This document shows, piece after piece, positions 44,630 through 57,240 of a stretch of 64,000 nucleotides of DNA. Numbering within the stretch: position 1 is the first letter of the stretch; every line of letters begins with the position of its first letter. The notes beneath the pieces are model-generated. The model had not been told where the DNA came from, ran no database searches, and saw nothing but the letters and a program-made list of their open reading frames with translations. Origin of the DNA: Warburgia ugandensis (Eukaryota > Streptophyta > Magnoliopsida > Canellales > Canellaceae); the NCBI GenBank assembly GCA_035236585.1, contig CP141132.1, positions 25,875,445 to 25,939,444 on the forward strand, given 5' to 3'. The translations under genes and the position numbers were made by a program.

Positions 44630-47146
44630 TGTGACGACCTGGGTTTTCCCATGCATTTTTAAATGCAATATCTAATTCCTAAGGCGGGATGCATCCTTAT
44701 TTGAAAACCATTTTTATAAAAACCATGCAATGCAGTGGAAAAACTTTAGTTTTAAACTCATTTTGAAAACCCAGAGTGTCATTTGCTTTCACAACAACCA
44801 GAGTAGTTTTTGAAAAACTTCAGAAATCATAAATGTTTTTCCTAGGTCTATCCAGTCACAAATCACAGCCCAACTGTAAATAAATGCAAATACATGTCCA
44901 AAGGGTAAAGTGTTTACTTACATGTATAATTGTCTCCTTTTGATTTTTCTTGCTCGTAGCACTAACATTTCCTGAGGCGTCTTCTACTCGTGAATGGAGC
45001 TGTCCTAAAAAATGTTAAGGATTGGGTGAGTATACACTATACTCAGTAGGAGTTTATCACTACTAATTTTACAATGCATGCTATGTTTAAAATCATATGC
45101 TCTTTAAAACATGTGCATGTTTGAACACTCATGTTCAATATCGATATTAAAAACCATTGTCAAATTGGAATACTAACGACTTAAAGAATCGCATAATCCA
45201 AGTCGAAAGTATCATATATATCATAAACATAATGATATGCATAAGATGCTCAACTGAATCCAACTCATGGATATATGGTATGGTCGACCAACCTCATGTC
45301 ATGCCATATGCAATGCAAGTAAATCCTCAAAACATAGGGCCCACTAAGCCCACGACCTCCTCGCCGTGTGGTCCCCAGGTACCTAGGGACACTCGGTCAT
45401 AGCCTCCACGGAGCATATGACACATCGACCCAGTGTCGTGACACCAGTGGTAGCCCCCTGTACCACATGTAGTCGATGTAGGGACATGCCTTTTTTGGCG
45501 TGGTACCCTTTCCACCTAATAGTGGTAGAGGCTGGGAGGCCACCCCAGACCTCTCGGCATAGCGTGCATGAGCTTACTAGCCCAAATCATATACAATCAA
45601 TAAAGCAAAAACCTCTTTTTCAAAAACCTATCCTCTTTGGGTCCCTCACAACTGCCTACCCATAGTCTTTTGGGTACTCCAGCGTCTTTTGGTAACCCTC
45701 AAGGACATGCAATTTTTCAAAACTCAATAACCACAAATCATGCAATTTATGCAATCATTATAAACGAGTCATATATAAAATTAAGTCATGCTAAACAAGT
45801 CATATAATTTATACTTAAAACATGCTTTCTCAAAACAATCATGGGCTCTTTTTAAAAGTCTAGTAGCGGTAGAGCACCTACCTGGTTTGGTCACGCTAAC
45901 CCCCTTGTCCTCGTATGCTCCTGCTCATAGTTTAGGGGAACAAGGTTAGCTTGGCCTATTTCTATAGGTTTTAGAATAGTTGATCTCACTACTTAGGCAT
46001 TAACGGTTCATTCCCATGCCTATGGGTCTCCTAAGGTCCTAATTGGGCCTTAGTATCGTCAGGTTTACAAAGGTTTAGTGGCCCCGTGCCACTATCATAG
46101 TTTAAGGGTCATACCCACCTTAGATAGGGCCCTGATCAGGTATTTTATGGTCTAGGTGTGTGGGTGTCGTCGATACAGACACAACGCCTTTCGCGGCGCC
46201 TCAATCGAAGTCCTAGAACCCAAGTTATGGGCATTTTAATATCAAGTGTACATAGAAGGCCATACGAGGTGGAAGCCTGGGACGCTAACGCGTCCCGCAT
46301 CAGCGGCGGTCGCCCTAGCGGCCGTGTCTACAAACGCACCGGGCTTCCGCCCAACTTTTTTCTTTGCGGGCGTGTCCACGGACGCGCCCACTGGTTTCTC
46401 TCTAACGTGGTTGACACATTTTTGTCCTGTAGGGACTGAGGCATCCTCGGGACACCTTGGTTCGACCCTGTCGAACCAGTGCACCCCAGGCACCATCCCT
46501 GGATCCTTTGTGGCTCCTTAGAAGCCCGTTTTGCATGGTTTTTCTTGCAGAAACTTGGGGAAACCCACCCTAAGTCTAAGGGGGAGATGGGTTTGGAGGG
46601 GTTTTGGGCATACCTGGTTCGTGGCTGGATTTTTCCCACGTTTTCTCCTCTTGCCTGCCTCTCCATGATGGGTTTTTCCCAAGCTTTTGGGCTACCATTG
46701 GAGGCGCCCAAGAGCTCTATTTATAGAGCTCGAAGAGGGTTCTGGAGGCGGTGGAGAAAACTCCAGAATGGCGGTGGTTTCTCCCCTACACACCACCGTT
46801 CTAGAACCCTCTAGGAGGTTGAAGAAGAGGAGTGCCCGTATCAAAACGGGTCCCTGTTTTTCTCAGGCCAAATCCCTTTTTAATTTAAATTACACTTTTG
46901 CCCGTGAACTTCAAAGGGCCATAACTTGCTCATTTTAACACCGTTTTGAGTGATTTTGGTCTTGTTGGATTCCTTTTTCCGAGAAGCACCTAAAGGTACT
47001 ATTCTCAGGACCAAATTTCTGGGTCTAGTCAGGGTGAACGGTGAAATGACCAAATTACCCTTATCTCCAAAAATGGAACTTTTAATTTCCTAGAGAATGT
47101 CCAATTCATTTTTGTTAAAAATAGTGTAAATTGCTCAGGAATTACA
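44630..47146 (-). mobile_element. Solo LTR of a second Ty3/gypsy family
   Basis: A 2517-bp stretch with TG...CA ends (TGTGACGACC ... GGAATTACA) lies between perfect 5-bp duplications GTAAG (44625-44629 and 47147-47151). No primer site, polypurine tract or coding domain adjoins it. On the minus strand it starts TGTAATTCC, carries a TATA box and ends GTCGTCACA, so it belongs to the same broad chromovirus class as B, but the body differs. The part at 46158-46830 is GC-rich; several overlapping open frames there on both strands have no recognisable product. Confidence 0.88.
46717..46726 (-). promoter_or_regulatory. TATA box of the solo LTR
   Basis: CTATAAATAG on the minus strand, about 420 bp inside the LTR start, in a likely core promoter. 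Confidence 0.55.
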
Positions 47147-48752
47147 GTAAGCCATGAAGCGACAAAGTGAGAAGCCATCAAAATGAGCTATGAAACCATA
47201 TAAGCCAATACCAGATGGTCCACATGTTTTGGGACTTCCATGAAAATCCCCACTTGAAAAAAGATGTGTTTTGAAGAAAAAAATAGGAAACAACTTGGAC
47301 TCTATCAACAAGGTTAGGTGGCATGCACTATGGACCGATTAGAGAAGAGACCACATTCCTTAAACTTTCTTTTTCTACTTTCTTCTAGTTCCCTTCCTAA
47401 GTTGACTCCTTTTGTAGTTTCCCACCTTCTAATTCCCACTTTCCTAATCTTTATCCTTATCTTTTCTTATCTCCTCTTTCCCTACCTTATCTTATCTCAC
47501 CATCTATCCCTATCTTATCTCATTCTTTCCCATCCTTTTTCCTCTTCCTTGAGTTAGAAATTAACAAGATATATCTGTCAATAGGCAGCTCTGCACGCCA
47601 TTCGCAATTGAAGGAGTTCCACTCCCCCCTTTGGGCTAGTGTCCATGTTTTCTTTCCAAAGGAGTTTCACACCTCCCTCCTTGGGGCTGGTTCTTATGCC
47701 TTTTTCATCCCTCCTTCTAAGCCTTCAGTGCACCATGTTCATACCTTTACTACACCGCCTCCATTGAAGATGAATTCCATGCCTCTTTCCTCTTTAGTTT
47801 CATAGCATCTTCAATGCAAGTTTTCCTTTAAAGTTCCATGCTTCTTTGTTTCTTTCTTTGTATGTTTTGTTTCTAGGTTTATGCCCACTTTTCCTTTGGC
47901 TTTTCCTTATTGTTTTTCTTCTAGTTTTGAGCTCTACATCCTTGTACCCTAAGGCCGTCAATCTCTTGTGAGTGACAGCCAAGAGAAGGTAACCTTAGGA
48001 TCAAGTTAATTGTGCTTGTTCTTATTTTATCTCTTAAGATTTTGGTTCTCCATTTCTCTTCCATTCCTTAACACAATTCTCTCCCTTGTTTCAATGCATG
48101 GCCCTTGTTGAATAGTATTCAACTTGAGTTTGATGTCAAGATTTATAATTCAATTGTTTTTTTTTTCATGAGTGCCACTTTGTAAAGATTTACACTCAAT
48201 AAATTTAAGTTTAGTTTTATGTGCAATATTCCTAGCTTCATATGCACCCTTCTTTTGATAATTGAGTAGATTTGTTGTGGTTTGTTGAGCATATTTGGTT
48301 GAATGTTTAGTTTAGTTGATCATAGTTAAGTCATGTGAGGTTCCTTTCATTGTTCATTACTTAAATTAGATGCATTCCTTAGATTAGTTCTCAAGCACAC
48401 TAATTTGAATATTTAGGTGGATTAATTTTTAGAAAGTTCATTCTAGGTTAGAAAGTTTATTCATCTTTAGGTTATAAGTCATTCATGACTCTAGTTTTGT
48501 ATTAGTTTTATACTCAAATGCATGTTAGTTTCCTTTTTAATTTCTACCATATTTCCATGTCCAAGTTATTTAAATTCTTAGAATACATCAAAGACAAACT
48601 TTCTTTGGCTAGGTTAAGAAATCTAAGTAAGATCCAATTATCACAAAAATAGTTGAGATTCCTCATGGGATCGACCTCACTCATGTACATTTGCTACTTC
48701 TATTAGTGCATTTGGTAGTAATATTAAAACATACACCAGCCCTCACAAGCAT
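47147..48752. other. Noncoding repeat DNA, possible Athila-like LTR
   Basis: No gene. A pyrimidine-rich stretch (47360-47550) is followed by T-rich sequence, ending with CTCATGGGATCGACCTCACTC and TAGTAATATTAAAAC near 48655-48730, which resembles the right end of an Athila-type LTR and the fragment at 20480-20570. The boundary to the next LTR is at 48753. Confidence 0.4.
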
Positions 48753-49740
48753 TGTAATAACACTAATTTTTATGAACATAATTGAATTATTAAAAATTGA
48801 AAGTTGAAATTGTAAAAGTGGAACTGGAACTTTGAGTTCTAGGAAAATTTATTTTTATAAAAAGTAAAATCAAGACTTAAAACTTTGATATTTGTAGTGT
48901 ACTTGAAAAACCGATCAGAATGACTATGAGTACGTCAAATTCTGAGTCTAGATGAAAAATCCTTATTTTTCTCTATTTTTATAAATAAAAGTGTAAATTG
49001 GTAATTTTACTCATATCTGACAACTAAGACATCAATATTTAGAATGAACTCAAAAATCTAATTCAATGCCACTAAGTACGCTCAATTCTGAGTTCATAGG
49101 AATAAACCCTATTTTTCTCCTTTTTTGAATTAAAAGGACAAATCGATCTTTTTACAACTATGTGGGGTCCACAAGGTGGGCCAATGGTCTAGAAGACCAC
49201 CATCATGAGTCAAACCACTACCACCTACTAGTGGAGAAGGAGGTGGTAGTGGGAATCCAATGACAATTTAATAATAAAAAGAAATGAAACATAAGTATGA
49301 CATATAATCTTGGAAAATTCAAAAATCCCTATAAATAGCCCATAAAATTTCCCAAAAATTTTCCTAAAAATCTCCCACGAGATGCCCTAGACTCCCCTAG
49401 AATTTTAGCTCAAAACTCCCACTCAATCTCTCCCAATTTCTCCCTCTTTCTCTCTCTATTTCTCTATGGGCATGTCCCCAGACGCACCTAGGCAGACGAC
49501 CCCTTGTCTGCATTGAGAGTGTCCAGGGACGCGTTGTCCCTGATGAACTAGGGTTTTAGTCTAGGAAACCCTAAATCAATTAGCCATCCAATTCCACCCA
49601 TTAGAATTAGATCTCCACCTCCTGGATTGCCAAGAAACTCAAAACTAAGACAAGCACGGTACTGGGTACCGTCTCCGGCAATTAATCCCTGTTATTTCGG
49701 CCAATCTAGCCATTAAAAGTCAATTTGGAATCATTGAATC
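48753..49740 (+). mobile_element. LTR fragment (copy G) of chromovirus family B
   Basis: It starts TGTAATAACAC and aligns with the first ~710 bp of copy C (9476 onward), including the Ty3 LTR promoter region. After about 49466, where a GC-richer stretch with GTGTCCAGGGACGCG begins, it no longer matches the other copies, and it ends before the Athila RT fragment. TATA box at 49329-49338. Confidence 0.75.
49329..49338 (+). promoter_or_regulatory. TATA box of LTR copy G
   Basis: CTATAAATAG at 576 bp from the LTR start, the family-typical place. Confidence 0.6.
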
Positions 49741-49939
49741 TCTTTAGTGCGTGGTGATCTACAAAATCCCCATGGTCCCCAATCTTCTCCGACTACGAAA
49801 CCAGAGAAATCATGGATTGAATGTATCTTCCGGCATCTAGGGTTATTTCTGGCCTTCTTTATTTCTTTAGCATTATTTCTCCTTCTCCAATGAAAATCTT
49901 TCACCTGCTGGCTCACATAAGTGGTTCACTCCTTCCTAC

Positions 49940-50777
49940 TTTCACTTCCAGGCATATGATGATAGGAAAAGGTCCAAAAATGGTAAGCAAAGGTACTCTT
50001 CTCCTAGTCCTCAAGTTCTATGGGGATTTAGTTATAGCCAGAGTATCTATCAAGAAAGTAATAATAACTATGACTGACCAACCTTTCTAGTATTTGGTCA
50101 ATAAATGGAAGAGAAAAGTAGACTTTCGATGTAATAAACTTTAGTTTTTGATAATCTATACAAACTTTCCTCCTTGTGCTCATTCGAGTGGGAACTAACT
50201 CGTTATCCTCATTTTGGATTACCGTAAAGTTCAAAATTCTTTGGGACATCCTGAACTAGGCCGAAACAAGTGCTATCAAATATGAAGTAAATAACACCAA
50301 CATCTAAGAGTTTAAGTACTTTGTCTCTCACAACCTCTTTCATATTATTGTTTAATTTCCTTTGTGTCTCTCTAGATGGTTTGGAATTTTCTTCCAAATG
50401 AACTCTATGCATGCACACAATAGGGCTAATGCCTTTAATGGCTACTATGGTCCACCCTAAAGCTAACTTATGTTTTCAAAGGGCATCAAGAACCTTATCT
50501 TCCTATTCCTAATCTAGGTCTACATCTATAATTATAGGCAAGAATTCATCTAGTCCTAAGTAAGAATATTTTAAATTTTCAGGTAAAGTTTAAGAAAAAA
50601 TTTGTAATTTTTCTAGTGAAGGTACTGGAAAAGATTTTGATGGAGAAAGTGGTTCCACATGACGACCCCATTTAGAGGAACCCACTATGGGTGCAGCATC
50701 TAAAAAGATTATTTACCTCCTCAATGGACTTGTCTATATCAATGTCTTAGTTAAAATGCACTAGACGAGCCTCAAGT
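49940..50777 (-). pseudogene. Reverse transcriptase fragment of an Athila-lineage element
   Basis: Minus-strand translation from 50777 gives the pre-RT linker (IDKSIEEVNNLF, GSSKWGRHVEPLSPSK, LPENLKYSYLGLDEFLP), then KHKLALGWTIVAIKGISP and CMHRVHLEENSKPSRETQRK, then MKEVVRDKVLKLLDVGVIY, NELVPTRMSTRRKVCIDYQK and FSLPFIDQILERL. It ends with YYFLDRYSGYN (first catalytic Asp) and IPIELED. These are the fingers and palm start of Athila RT. The YADD-type box and everything after are missing. Stops and one frameshift occur near 50240 and 50590. It lies between two fragments of the giant-LTR family. Confidence 0.88.
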
Positions 50778-53700
50778 GGCATTTCACTATGCCCATCTCT
50801 ATGCATCATAATGCAAAATAATCAAAGGACTATCATGCTATAGTTTGATCTGTACTAGAGCACTCGGATAACTATCCTATTCACCACTGATACCACGGTG
50901 GAAAATATTGTGTCACTGCCCATATGGGGAGATAGGACTTTCACAATGATGGCCTTCCCATAATTGCCCCACCTGACTTTTAGCCTCTCATAGGGCAAGG
51001 TATCATCAAATCATCAAATTTTAGGAAGTAGGTGGCCAAACCCTCATAACTCCCCTAGCATAGCATCCCCATGCTTATGCCTATTTAAAACAAAACCACA
51101 AGCCTCCATACTTGTATATAAAATAGGTTTCATATGTATCAGACAATCTGTCTATTTACTTAAGGTTGGAATATCTTCTAATTTCATATTCACTTAGAGT
51201 ATTTTCTTCAATTCTAACTTAACCACTTCATATGTATTTGGTTGGATCATAAGGGTTTCAAGGGATTTAATACAAGCATTAACATTACACTTGTCAACAT
51301 AAGATCATGTATTCAATATGTACATACCATGTAGATGCATTCATAAAATCCTCCTACCTTCAAGTAGTGATCCATCGCTTTAGATCTTCCATGATCCTGA
51401 CTGATGTATGTAATATGTAAATCCATACATACTGTCAATATTTATACAATTTGAATAATCTTATCTATATTCTTAGTCTAATCTTGTCCTTTGATATAAA
51501 GGATCTAGACCTTTTGTCCTATCATGATCTATGTTCCTTAGATAGTGTCTATCCTATTGATCAATAGATCTGATGGTTAGAATGATCTTCTAATCTTTCA
51601 AATCTAAGTATTTTCTATCCTAAGTCTTTGTGTATTCCTTTCTTTGATCTTAATCTTTCATAGATCCTTTGATCAACAATTTACACTCATTGATAAAGAT
51701 CCAGGGCTTAGATATTTTATTTTCTAATTTTTCTTTGATCTAAGTTCAGTTGTTTGATCATCCCTAAGGAGGACAATCTTGATTCCCTTCCTTGAATCAT
51801 ATTTGATCATGGGTTCACTGCAATTCTAATTGATTTTAATTAAATCCATGACCATTTAAAATGTCATTCGTTGGGTTTATTATTTTCCTAGTTTGAGCCA
51901 AGGATTTGATAATCCTTATATTGTCCTACTAACTATAGCCCTTACTAATATTAAGTCAAAGTCATTCAGTCATCTTAATTATCCATGAATCTCTATATTC
52001 CATTAGTTTACATTTTTGGTGATTTATGCTCATCATATCTTCACAATTGAATCTCCTAATAAAGTTTGACAACAATTAAATCATAAACTTTAAGCATAAA
52101 TGAAATATGAGTTTAACAACCATATACTAACATGCTTCCTATGAATATAACTTAACCTAATGGAATAAAACTATACTTAAACTAACATGATCCTAAGTTA
52201 TGAAATACATGAAATTTTACTACTAATCTAATGGAATCATGCTAAAATCTTAAATTTAAATTAACATGGCCCTAAGATAATCCAACCTAATAACAAATTA
52301 ATAACATATAGAACATAGCATGCTAACATTTAATATTTATACTATCATGCTTCCTAATTTACAACAAAAAGCACATTTACAATTCTATTATCAAATAAAA
52401 GATAATTAAACTAATTAGATTAAGATTATTAAAAACTTTTACATATGATCCAACCATTAGATCTTAGATCTTTTCCTTTTAATCAAGGATTTTAATTAAT
52501 TTTAGGGCTTTTACTCCATTAAGGACCAAAGATTATATCCCTTTGTTTTTGTCATATTTAATCCATGATCTCAATGGATTCCATCATAATCCCATTCACT
52601 CAATCCATCCTAAGGGTCTAATCATACTTGATCTTATTGATCAAGTGGGTCCCTTTTCTACCATAAAGGATAAATTCTTCATTTTGTGTTAGATATGTCA
52701 AAATAAATCATGGATATTACTTGATTTCAACATTATATGATCATTAAGACAGATTCATAAGATCTGATCATGTCAGATCTTGAAGATCTTGGAAATTGGA
52801 AGCTTATTTCCTAAATACAGAAAGTTTCATGAAGAATTTTCTAAATGTTATGATTTCAAAAGAAAATAGATGTCACAAGCTTTCCATAGCTTCTGTCTGA
52901 TCTCAATTTAGAGCTCAAATGACTCCACAATTGATGATTGAAGTTCACAGTCATTCCTAGGGTCCAGATTTGATCTGGGCCTAATAAAACGGATGGCTAG
53001 GATCAGTCGGGCTGATTCGGTGAGCGGAACCATCATCACATCACCATCACTGGGACACACGCGGTAATGTGCTCCTCAGGACTGGCGCTGTCCCTCGACC
53101 GTTCCATCGGGATAGCGTCGCACGCGTAGCGCTCACGGAGAGACGCTCCAGCGGGGCGCGTTTCCATGCGGCATCCCACAACAACGTCCCAGGATCCCTA
53201 TCTTATTAAGAAGATCAGACAGTCCGTTTTGGATGGTCCAATCAATTCCTCTTCAATTACAGGCTCAAAACTTGATAATATATTTATTTATTTTTTGAAA
53301 TTTCTACCCTATTGGTTTTGGACCCTTTTGGATCGATTGGATGGCTCGGATTTTCCATCTGAACCCTCCATCATCCAAAAATTGAAGGGTTTTTACCCTT
53401 ACTTAATTTTTATTATTTTAACCTAAACTTAATTTTAGAAAAAAATAAAAATTACATGAAACAAGTGTGGAAAGGGTTTCCACCTACCTGATTGAGAAAA
53501 ACTTTGGTTTTACAGTCCAAATTAAAATAATGCCCACTTGATGATAAGATAGCCCAAGAACCATTTGTCTTGTGATTTTTCATTATTTGAACTATTGGAT
53601 CTTGAAATTGATTTAGGGGTTTTGTAAATAAGGTATTTTAGGGTCGTATGGATGGTGGGATTTGTGAGTTTTGATTTGGAACAGCATTTAGGTCTCTTGT

Positions 53701-54306
53701 TTCAATTTAGAGAGGAGAGAGAAAGTGAAAGAAGAGAGATTTTGGGGTGTTTTGAAAATTTGGGAAGGAATCTAAATTTGGTTTTTCAGGGTAAGCAAGA
53801 TGATTTCGTAAAAATTTTAATGAATATTTTTGGAGGATTTTTGGAGGGGTATTTATAGGTGTTTTGAATTTTTCATAATTACTTGTAATAATTATGTTTT
53901 AATTCTTTTGAATATTTAATTAACATTGAATCCTCCACTACCACCTCCTTCTCCACTAGTAGTTGGTAGTGGTTTGACCACTCATTACATATTTTTGGCC
54001 ATTGGATTCGTTTGTGGGCCCCTTGTGGACCCCATGGGGGTGTGAAAGGACCACTTTGCCCTTTTATAGAGAAAAATCCATTTTATTATCCCAAACTCAG
54101 AATTGAGCATACTTAGTGGCGTTGGAATTTTATATCTAAGTACATTCTAATATTTATGTCTTAGATCTCATTTATGAGAAAATTACTATTTTACCCTTTT
54201 ATTCGTAAAAAAGAAGAAAATTAGGAATTTTTCATTTTAACTCGGAATTGAATGCGCTTAGTGTCATTTCAATCGGTTTTTTTAGTGCATTCATAATTTC
54301 TTAATT
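50778..54306 (-). mobile_element. Truncated giant LTR (copy F) of chromovirus family B
   Basis: From GGCATTTCACTATGCCC (compare 24388) to about 54306 the sequence follows copy E and the B LTRs in the minus orientation. Both LTR ends are missing. An internal gap near 51825 has removed the conserved leader module. A CpG-rich patch lies at 52990-53170 and a TATA box at 53850-53858. Short open frames have no recognisable product. Confidence 0.82.
53850..53858 (-). promoter_or_regulatory. TATA box of LTR copy F
   Basis: CTATAAATA on the minus strand at the family-typical position. Confidence 0.55.
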
Positions 54307-55063
54307 CACTAGATTTATGAATTACGATAATATTTTTTAGGTAGTTTACTTTATAATTCTTTTTTTTGTAAAGAAAAAAAAGAGAGCAAACTTTTGTTTA
54401 CAAATTTTAAAAAAGAGTAGCTTATTTTAACAAATATATCAAATAGATACCTCTTTTCTACTCTTTAGTTACACACTTATTGGGACTCTTTCTCTTTTAC
54501 CTATGTCCAAAAAATATGCTTTTATTTATAAAATTGAAAATTTGTAAGCCTACTTTTACAAATGAGGAATTTCTAAACCAAAGAGGTAAAATCAAAGTGC
54601 CTATTTGGCATGAAGGGCTCTACATTTAGATGATGGAATCGGTTCATCTGATTTGTTTTGCTTTGGATGTTTCCTAGTAAAAAAAGCTTCCCTATGGGAT
54701 GATCTTAACATCTAATAAATTGTTCCTTTGTTCATTGTAAGTGAACAGATAAGTAACAATGTTTGATATGGTTCAAATTTAACAACTTAAAAAGTACAAT
54801 TCTTAAAGTACTAGAATCATCCAAGCCCCATGTGTTTACTTTTAGAAGATATCAAAAGCAACAATTACTAGTGAACATGTGGGATACTCCAAATGTGGCC
54901 CCCTTTATGCACAAAAATCACACTTTCATTTAGCATTTCTCTTTACAATAGAGGAATGCTAAACTAACCACAATGCAGGTGAGTCTAGCTATTGACCATA
55001 TTTTGTGTGGCATACTTTTGAATGATCCAACTTGTTCTTCTCATTGCTCTATATTTAGATGTC
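54307..55063. other. Spacer without recognisable feature
   Basis: AT-rich DNA with no open frame of note and no similarity to the retroelements in the window that I can see. It may be the target DNA into which H1 inserted. Confidence 0.5.
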
Positions 55064-55066
55064 TTA

Positions 55067-55103
55067 GGGGGGTTTATTTAACCACATATGCTGGGCATTT
55101 ATG
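55067..55103 (+). repeat. Left terminal inverted repeat of H1
   Basis: GGGGGGTTTATTTAACC, then a variable segment and CTGGGCATTTATG. It matches the inverted right end with few differences, and the start of H2 at 61361. Confidence 0.85.
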
Positions 55104-55109
55104 TTGGCA

Positions 55110-55215
55110 CATCTCCTGTGATATCTGAGATATGTGTCATATGTTCTTTGATATCTTCTGTGATATCTAGGATATGTGATATATGTTCTATGATATCTTT
55201 GGTGATATCTGATAT
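55110..55215. repeat. Left subterminal GATATC repeats of H1
   Basis: GATATCT recurs about every 20-25 bp, partly as GATATCTGAGATATGTG and GATATCTAGGATATGTG. The right end (61030-61250) carries the same motifs inverted, and H2 carries them at 61415-61520. Such clusters are candidate transposase or Myb-protein binding sites. Confidence 0.65.
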
Positions 55216-55687
55216 ACGTTATGAGAAATATTTTGTTATTTTTTTTAATAAAAATTAATGCATCAACCAATCAAAATGCCATGACTCTCAACCTAGGATT
55301 GTAAAACTAACCTAATCTTCCATGTACATCATCTAGGATTTTGATGTGAAATTCAAAATTACATATCCCTTGAAACTTGAAACAAGTGTTGTGTGATGCA
55401 AAGTGTCTTAATAACTACACCAAAGCCCTTTGTTGCTAAATCATAAGGCCTAAAAAATATAGAGATATCACAAAAGCCATGCAATTAAGTGTTTATGTCT
55501 ATGACATTTTGGTAATTGACTAGCTGTGAAGCAAGTTGATTACTATCATTTCAATTGCCTTTTGTGGTGCCAATTTGATCCAAAAACCACTTCACACCCT
55601 ATGTTTTTTCTTAATTTCTCCAAACATCACTGGTTAGAGCCACTAATAATGTTTACCATGAATCATAAAACATTCAATCTTTTGCAG

Positions 55688-56660
55688 ATGAAATATCTTG
55701 AAAATGGAAACCAAATGCTACACCAAAAGCAAAAGGAGTTAAGGGAAACTATTGATAGCTTACTTGAATGAAGAGAGACTTTTATAAGCCATTATCATGT
55801 TTGTAGCTTCCTTTATTTTGAATACATTTGTTATTTATCTTGTCTTATAGTCATATCCATGCACAACATTTCCTAATCTTCTTCTCTATGATGAGATGGC
55901 AGATTTTATAAAACTATATAAAATGGTAATTCAATTGCATAGACTCTTATAAAGGTGTAAGCTTCATTATGTTGCCTTGATTTGCAATCAAGGTCATCTA
56001 TTCAAAGCCACAATTACTATGTTCCTTCCATCTTCATGATGCTTTTTACTTATAAAATCATGCAACTACTTGAGTGACAAACTCATTGAATTCATGGACA
56101 ATCATCCAATGTTTAGTCACCTATTTCACACTCAACAGAGTATTTTTGGTTGACTATTGACTCGATAAATCCTTGGTAATTCTAGAATATGTCCGTGTAT
56201 TGTCTGCATTTTGCATTCAAGCTTTTCCCATATATTTGGAAGATGGGTTTTTTCTCAACAAATCTAAAATATGAATGTCTTGCTATCCTTTATTCTAAGA
56301 ATAGGCATTAACCATGACTATTCCCTTGGCTGTAGTGAAGTTATATTAATATATTATTATGATAATTTCTTGCAAACAAAAGTTTCATAGAGGTACCTTA
56401 TTTTATGCAGTTGAATCTTCATGCCATGTGAAGAGTCCTTGTATCACTAGGTGCACTATGCCTTAAGAAATCAATCTTGTTCTTTTGATGTATCTTCTTA
56501 TGAACTGAAGCACTCCATCCAAAAAAGAGAGAGGAAGTTTGTGCTTCTTTCAGCAAAGCTACAAGCACATTTGTTACTATTTATCTCAATACAAAAGGAA
56601 GCTATTGTTGTAAAGGAAGTACTTGAAAAAATTTAACATGTTGTGAATGGAAAATAAGAA
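55688..56660 (+). pseudogene. Exon-like coiled-coil fragments inside H1 (possible captured host gene)
   Basis: After a splice-acceptor-like CTTTTGCAG, the segment 55688-55771 codes MKYLENGNQMLHQKQKE and so on, ending in a TGA. After a second acceptor-like ATCACTAG, 56451-56660 codes HYALRNQSCSFDVSSYELK, SIQKRERKFVLLSAKLQAH and KEAIVVKEVLEKI, then a TAA, and ends at a donor-like GTAAGC. Both are heptad-like, charged coiled-coil sequence, unlike transposase. I do not recognise the parent protein. The segment occupies the place where H2 has its transposase, which suggests capture or replacement. The coding nature is inferred. Confidence 0.4.
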
Positions 56661-57019
56661 GTAAGCATGTAATTCACTACACTCCTGCTACAATTATATG
56701 TTCTTAGGGCCACATTGATGGCCCCAACTTTCTTTAGTTTTGCATATGTGTCTAGATCATGTGATAAAAACTATGGCATCAATTAATGCTGTTTAAAATT
56801 TCAATGTCTAGACTAAAGAGCAAAGTGGACAAGATTTTAGCATTTGAAAAATATTTTATTGGTAATTTCAAATGAACATGGGCTGCACACTTGTGCACAA
56901 TCGTTTGTTATTTCGAATTATTTCTCCTTAAAAGTTCATTAGTTTAATAATTTAATGAAAAATATTTTTGATGGAAAGAAATCAAGTATAATTATCATAG
57001 TTGACAAAACTTGATGTAT

Positions 57020-57240
57020 TCAAATTTTATTCACATAATGCACTTCACGAAGCACTTCATCATTGAATGTAGTGCTCCTTCAACCCCCATTGCGCATTGC
57101 CCTTCATTGTTGTAGGTGAAAGCAATGATGGGTAAACAAATCATTTGTGCAATTGATAGAGATAATTGCATCACAAACATTGATAATAACAATATTTTGC
57201 TTTTATTTTAAAAAAAATTTGGCAAAGTCTCCTCTGTTTA
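57020..57240 (-). pseudogene. Transposase start remnant in H1
   Basis: This stretch aligns with 63776-63985 of H2: shared GCACTTCATCATTGAATG-like, CCCCCATTGC, GATGGGTAAACAA and CAATATTTTGCTTTTATTTT blocks. In H2 it covers the start of the transposase frame and its upstream region. In H1 the frame stops after a few codons and the rest is missing. Confidence 0.7.

Noticed and set aside
46158-46938. Dense open frames on both strands in the GC-rich part of the solo LTR
   Set aside because: High GC lowers stop frequency; no domain is seen and the region lies inside an LTR with defined ends.
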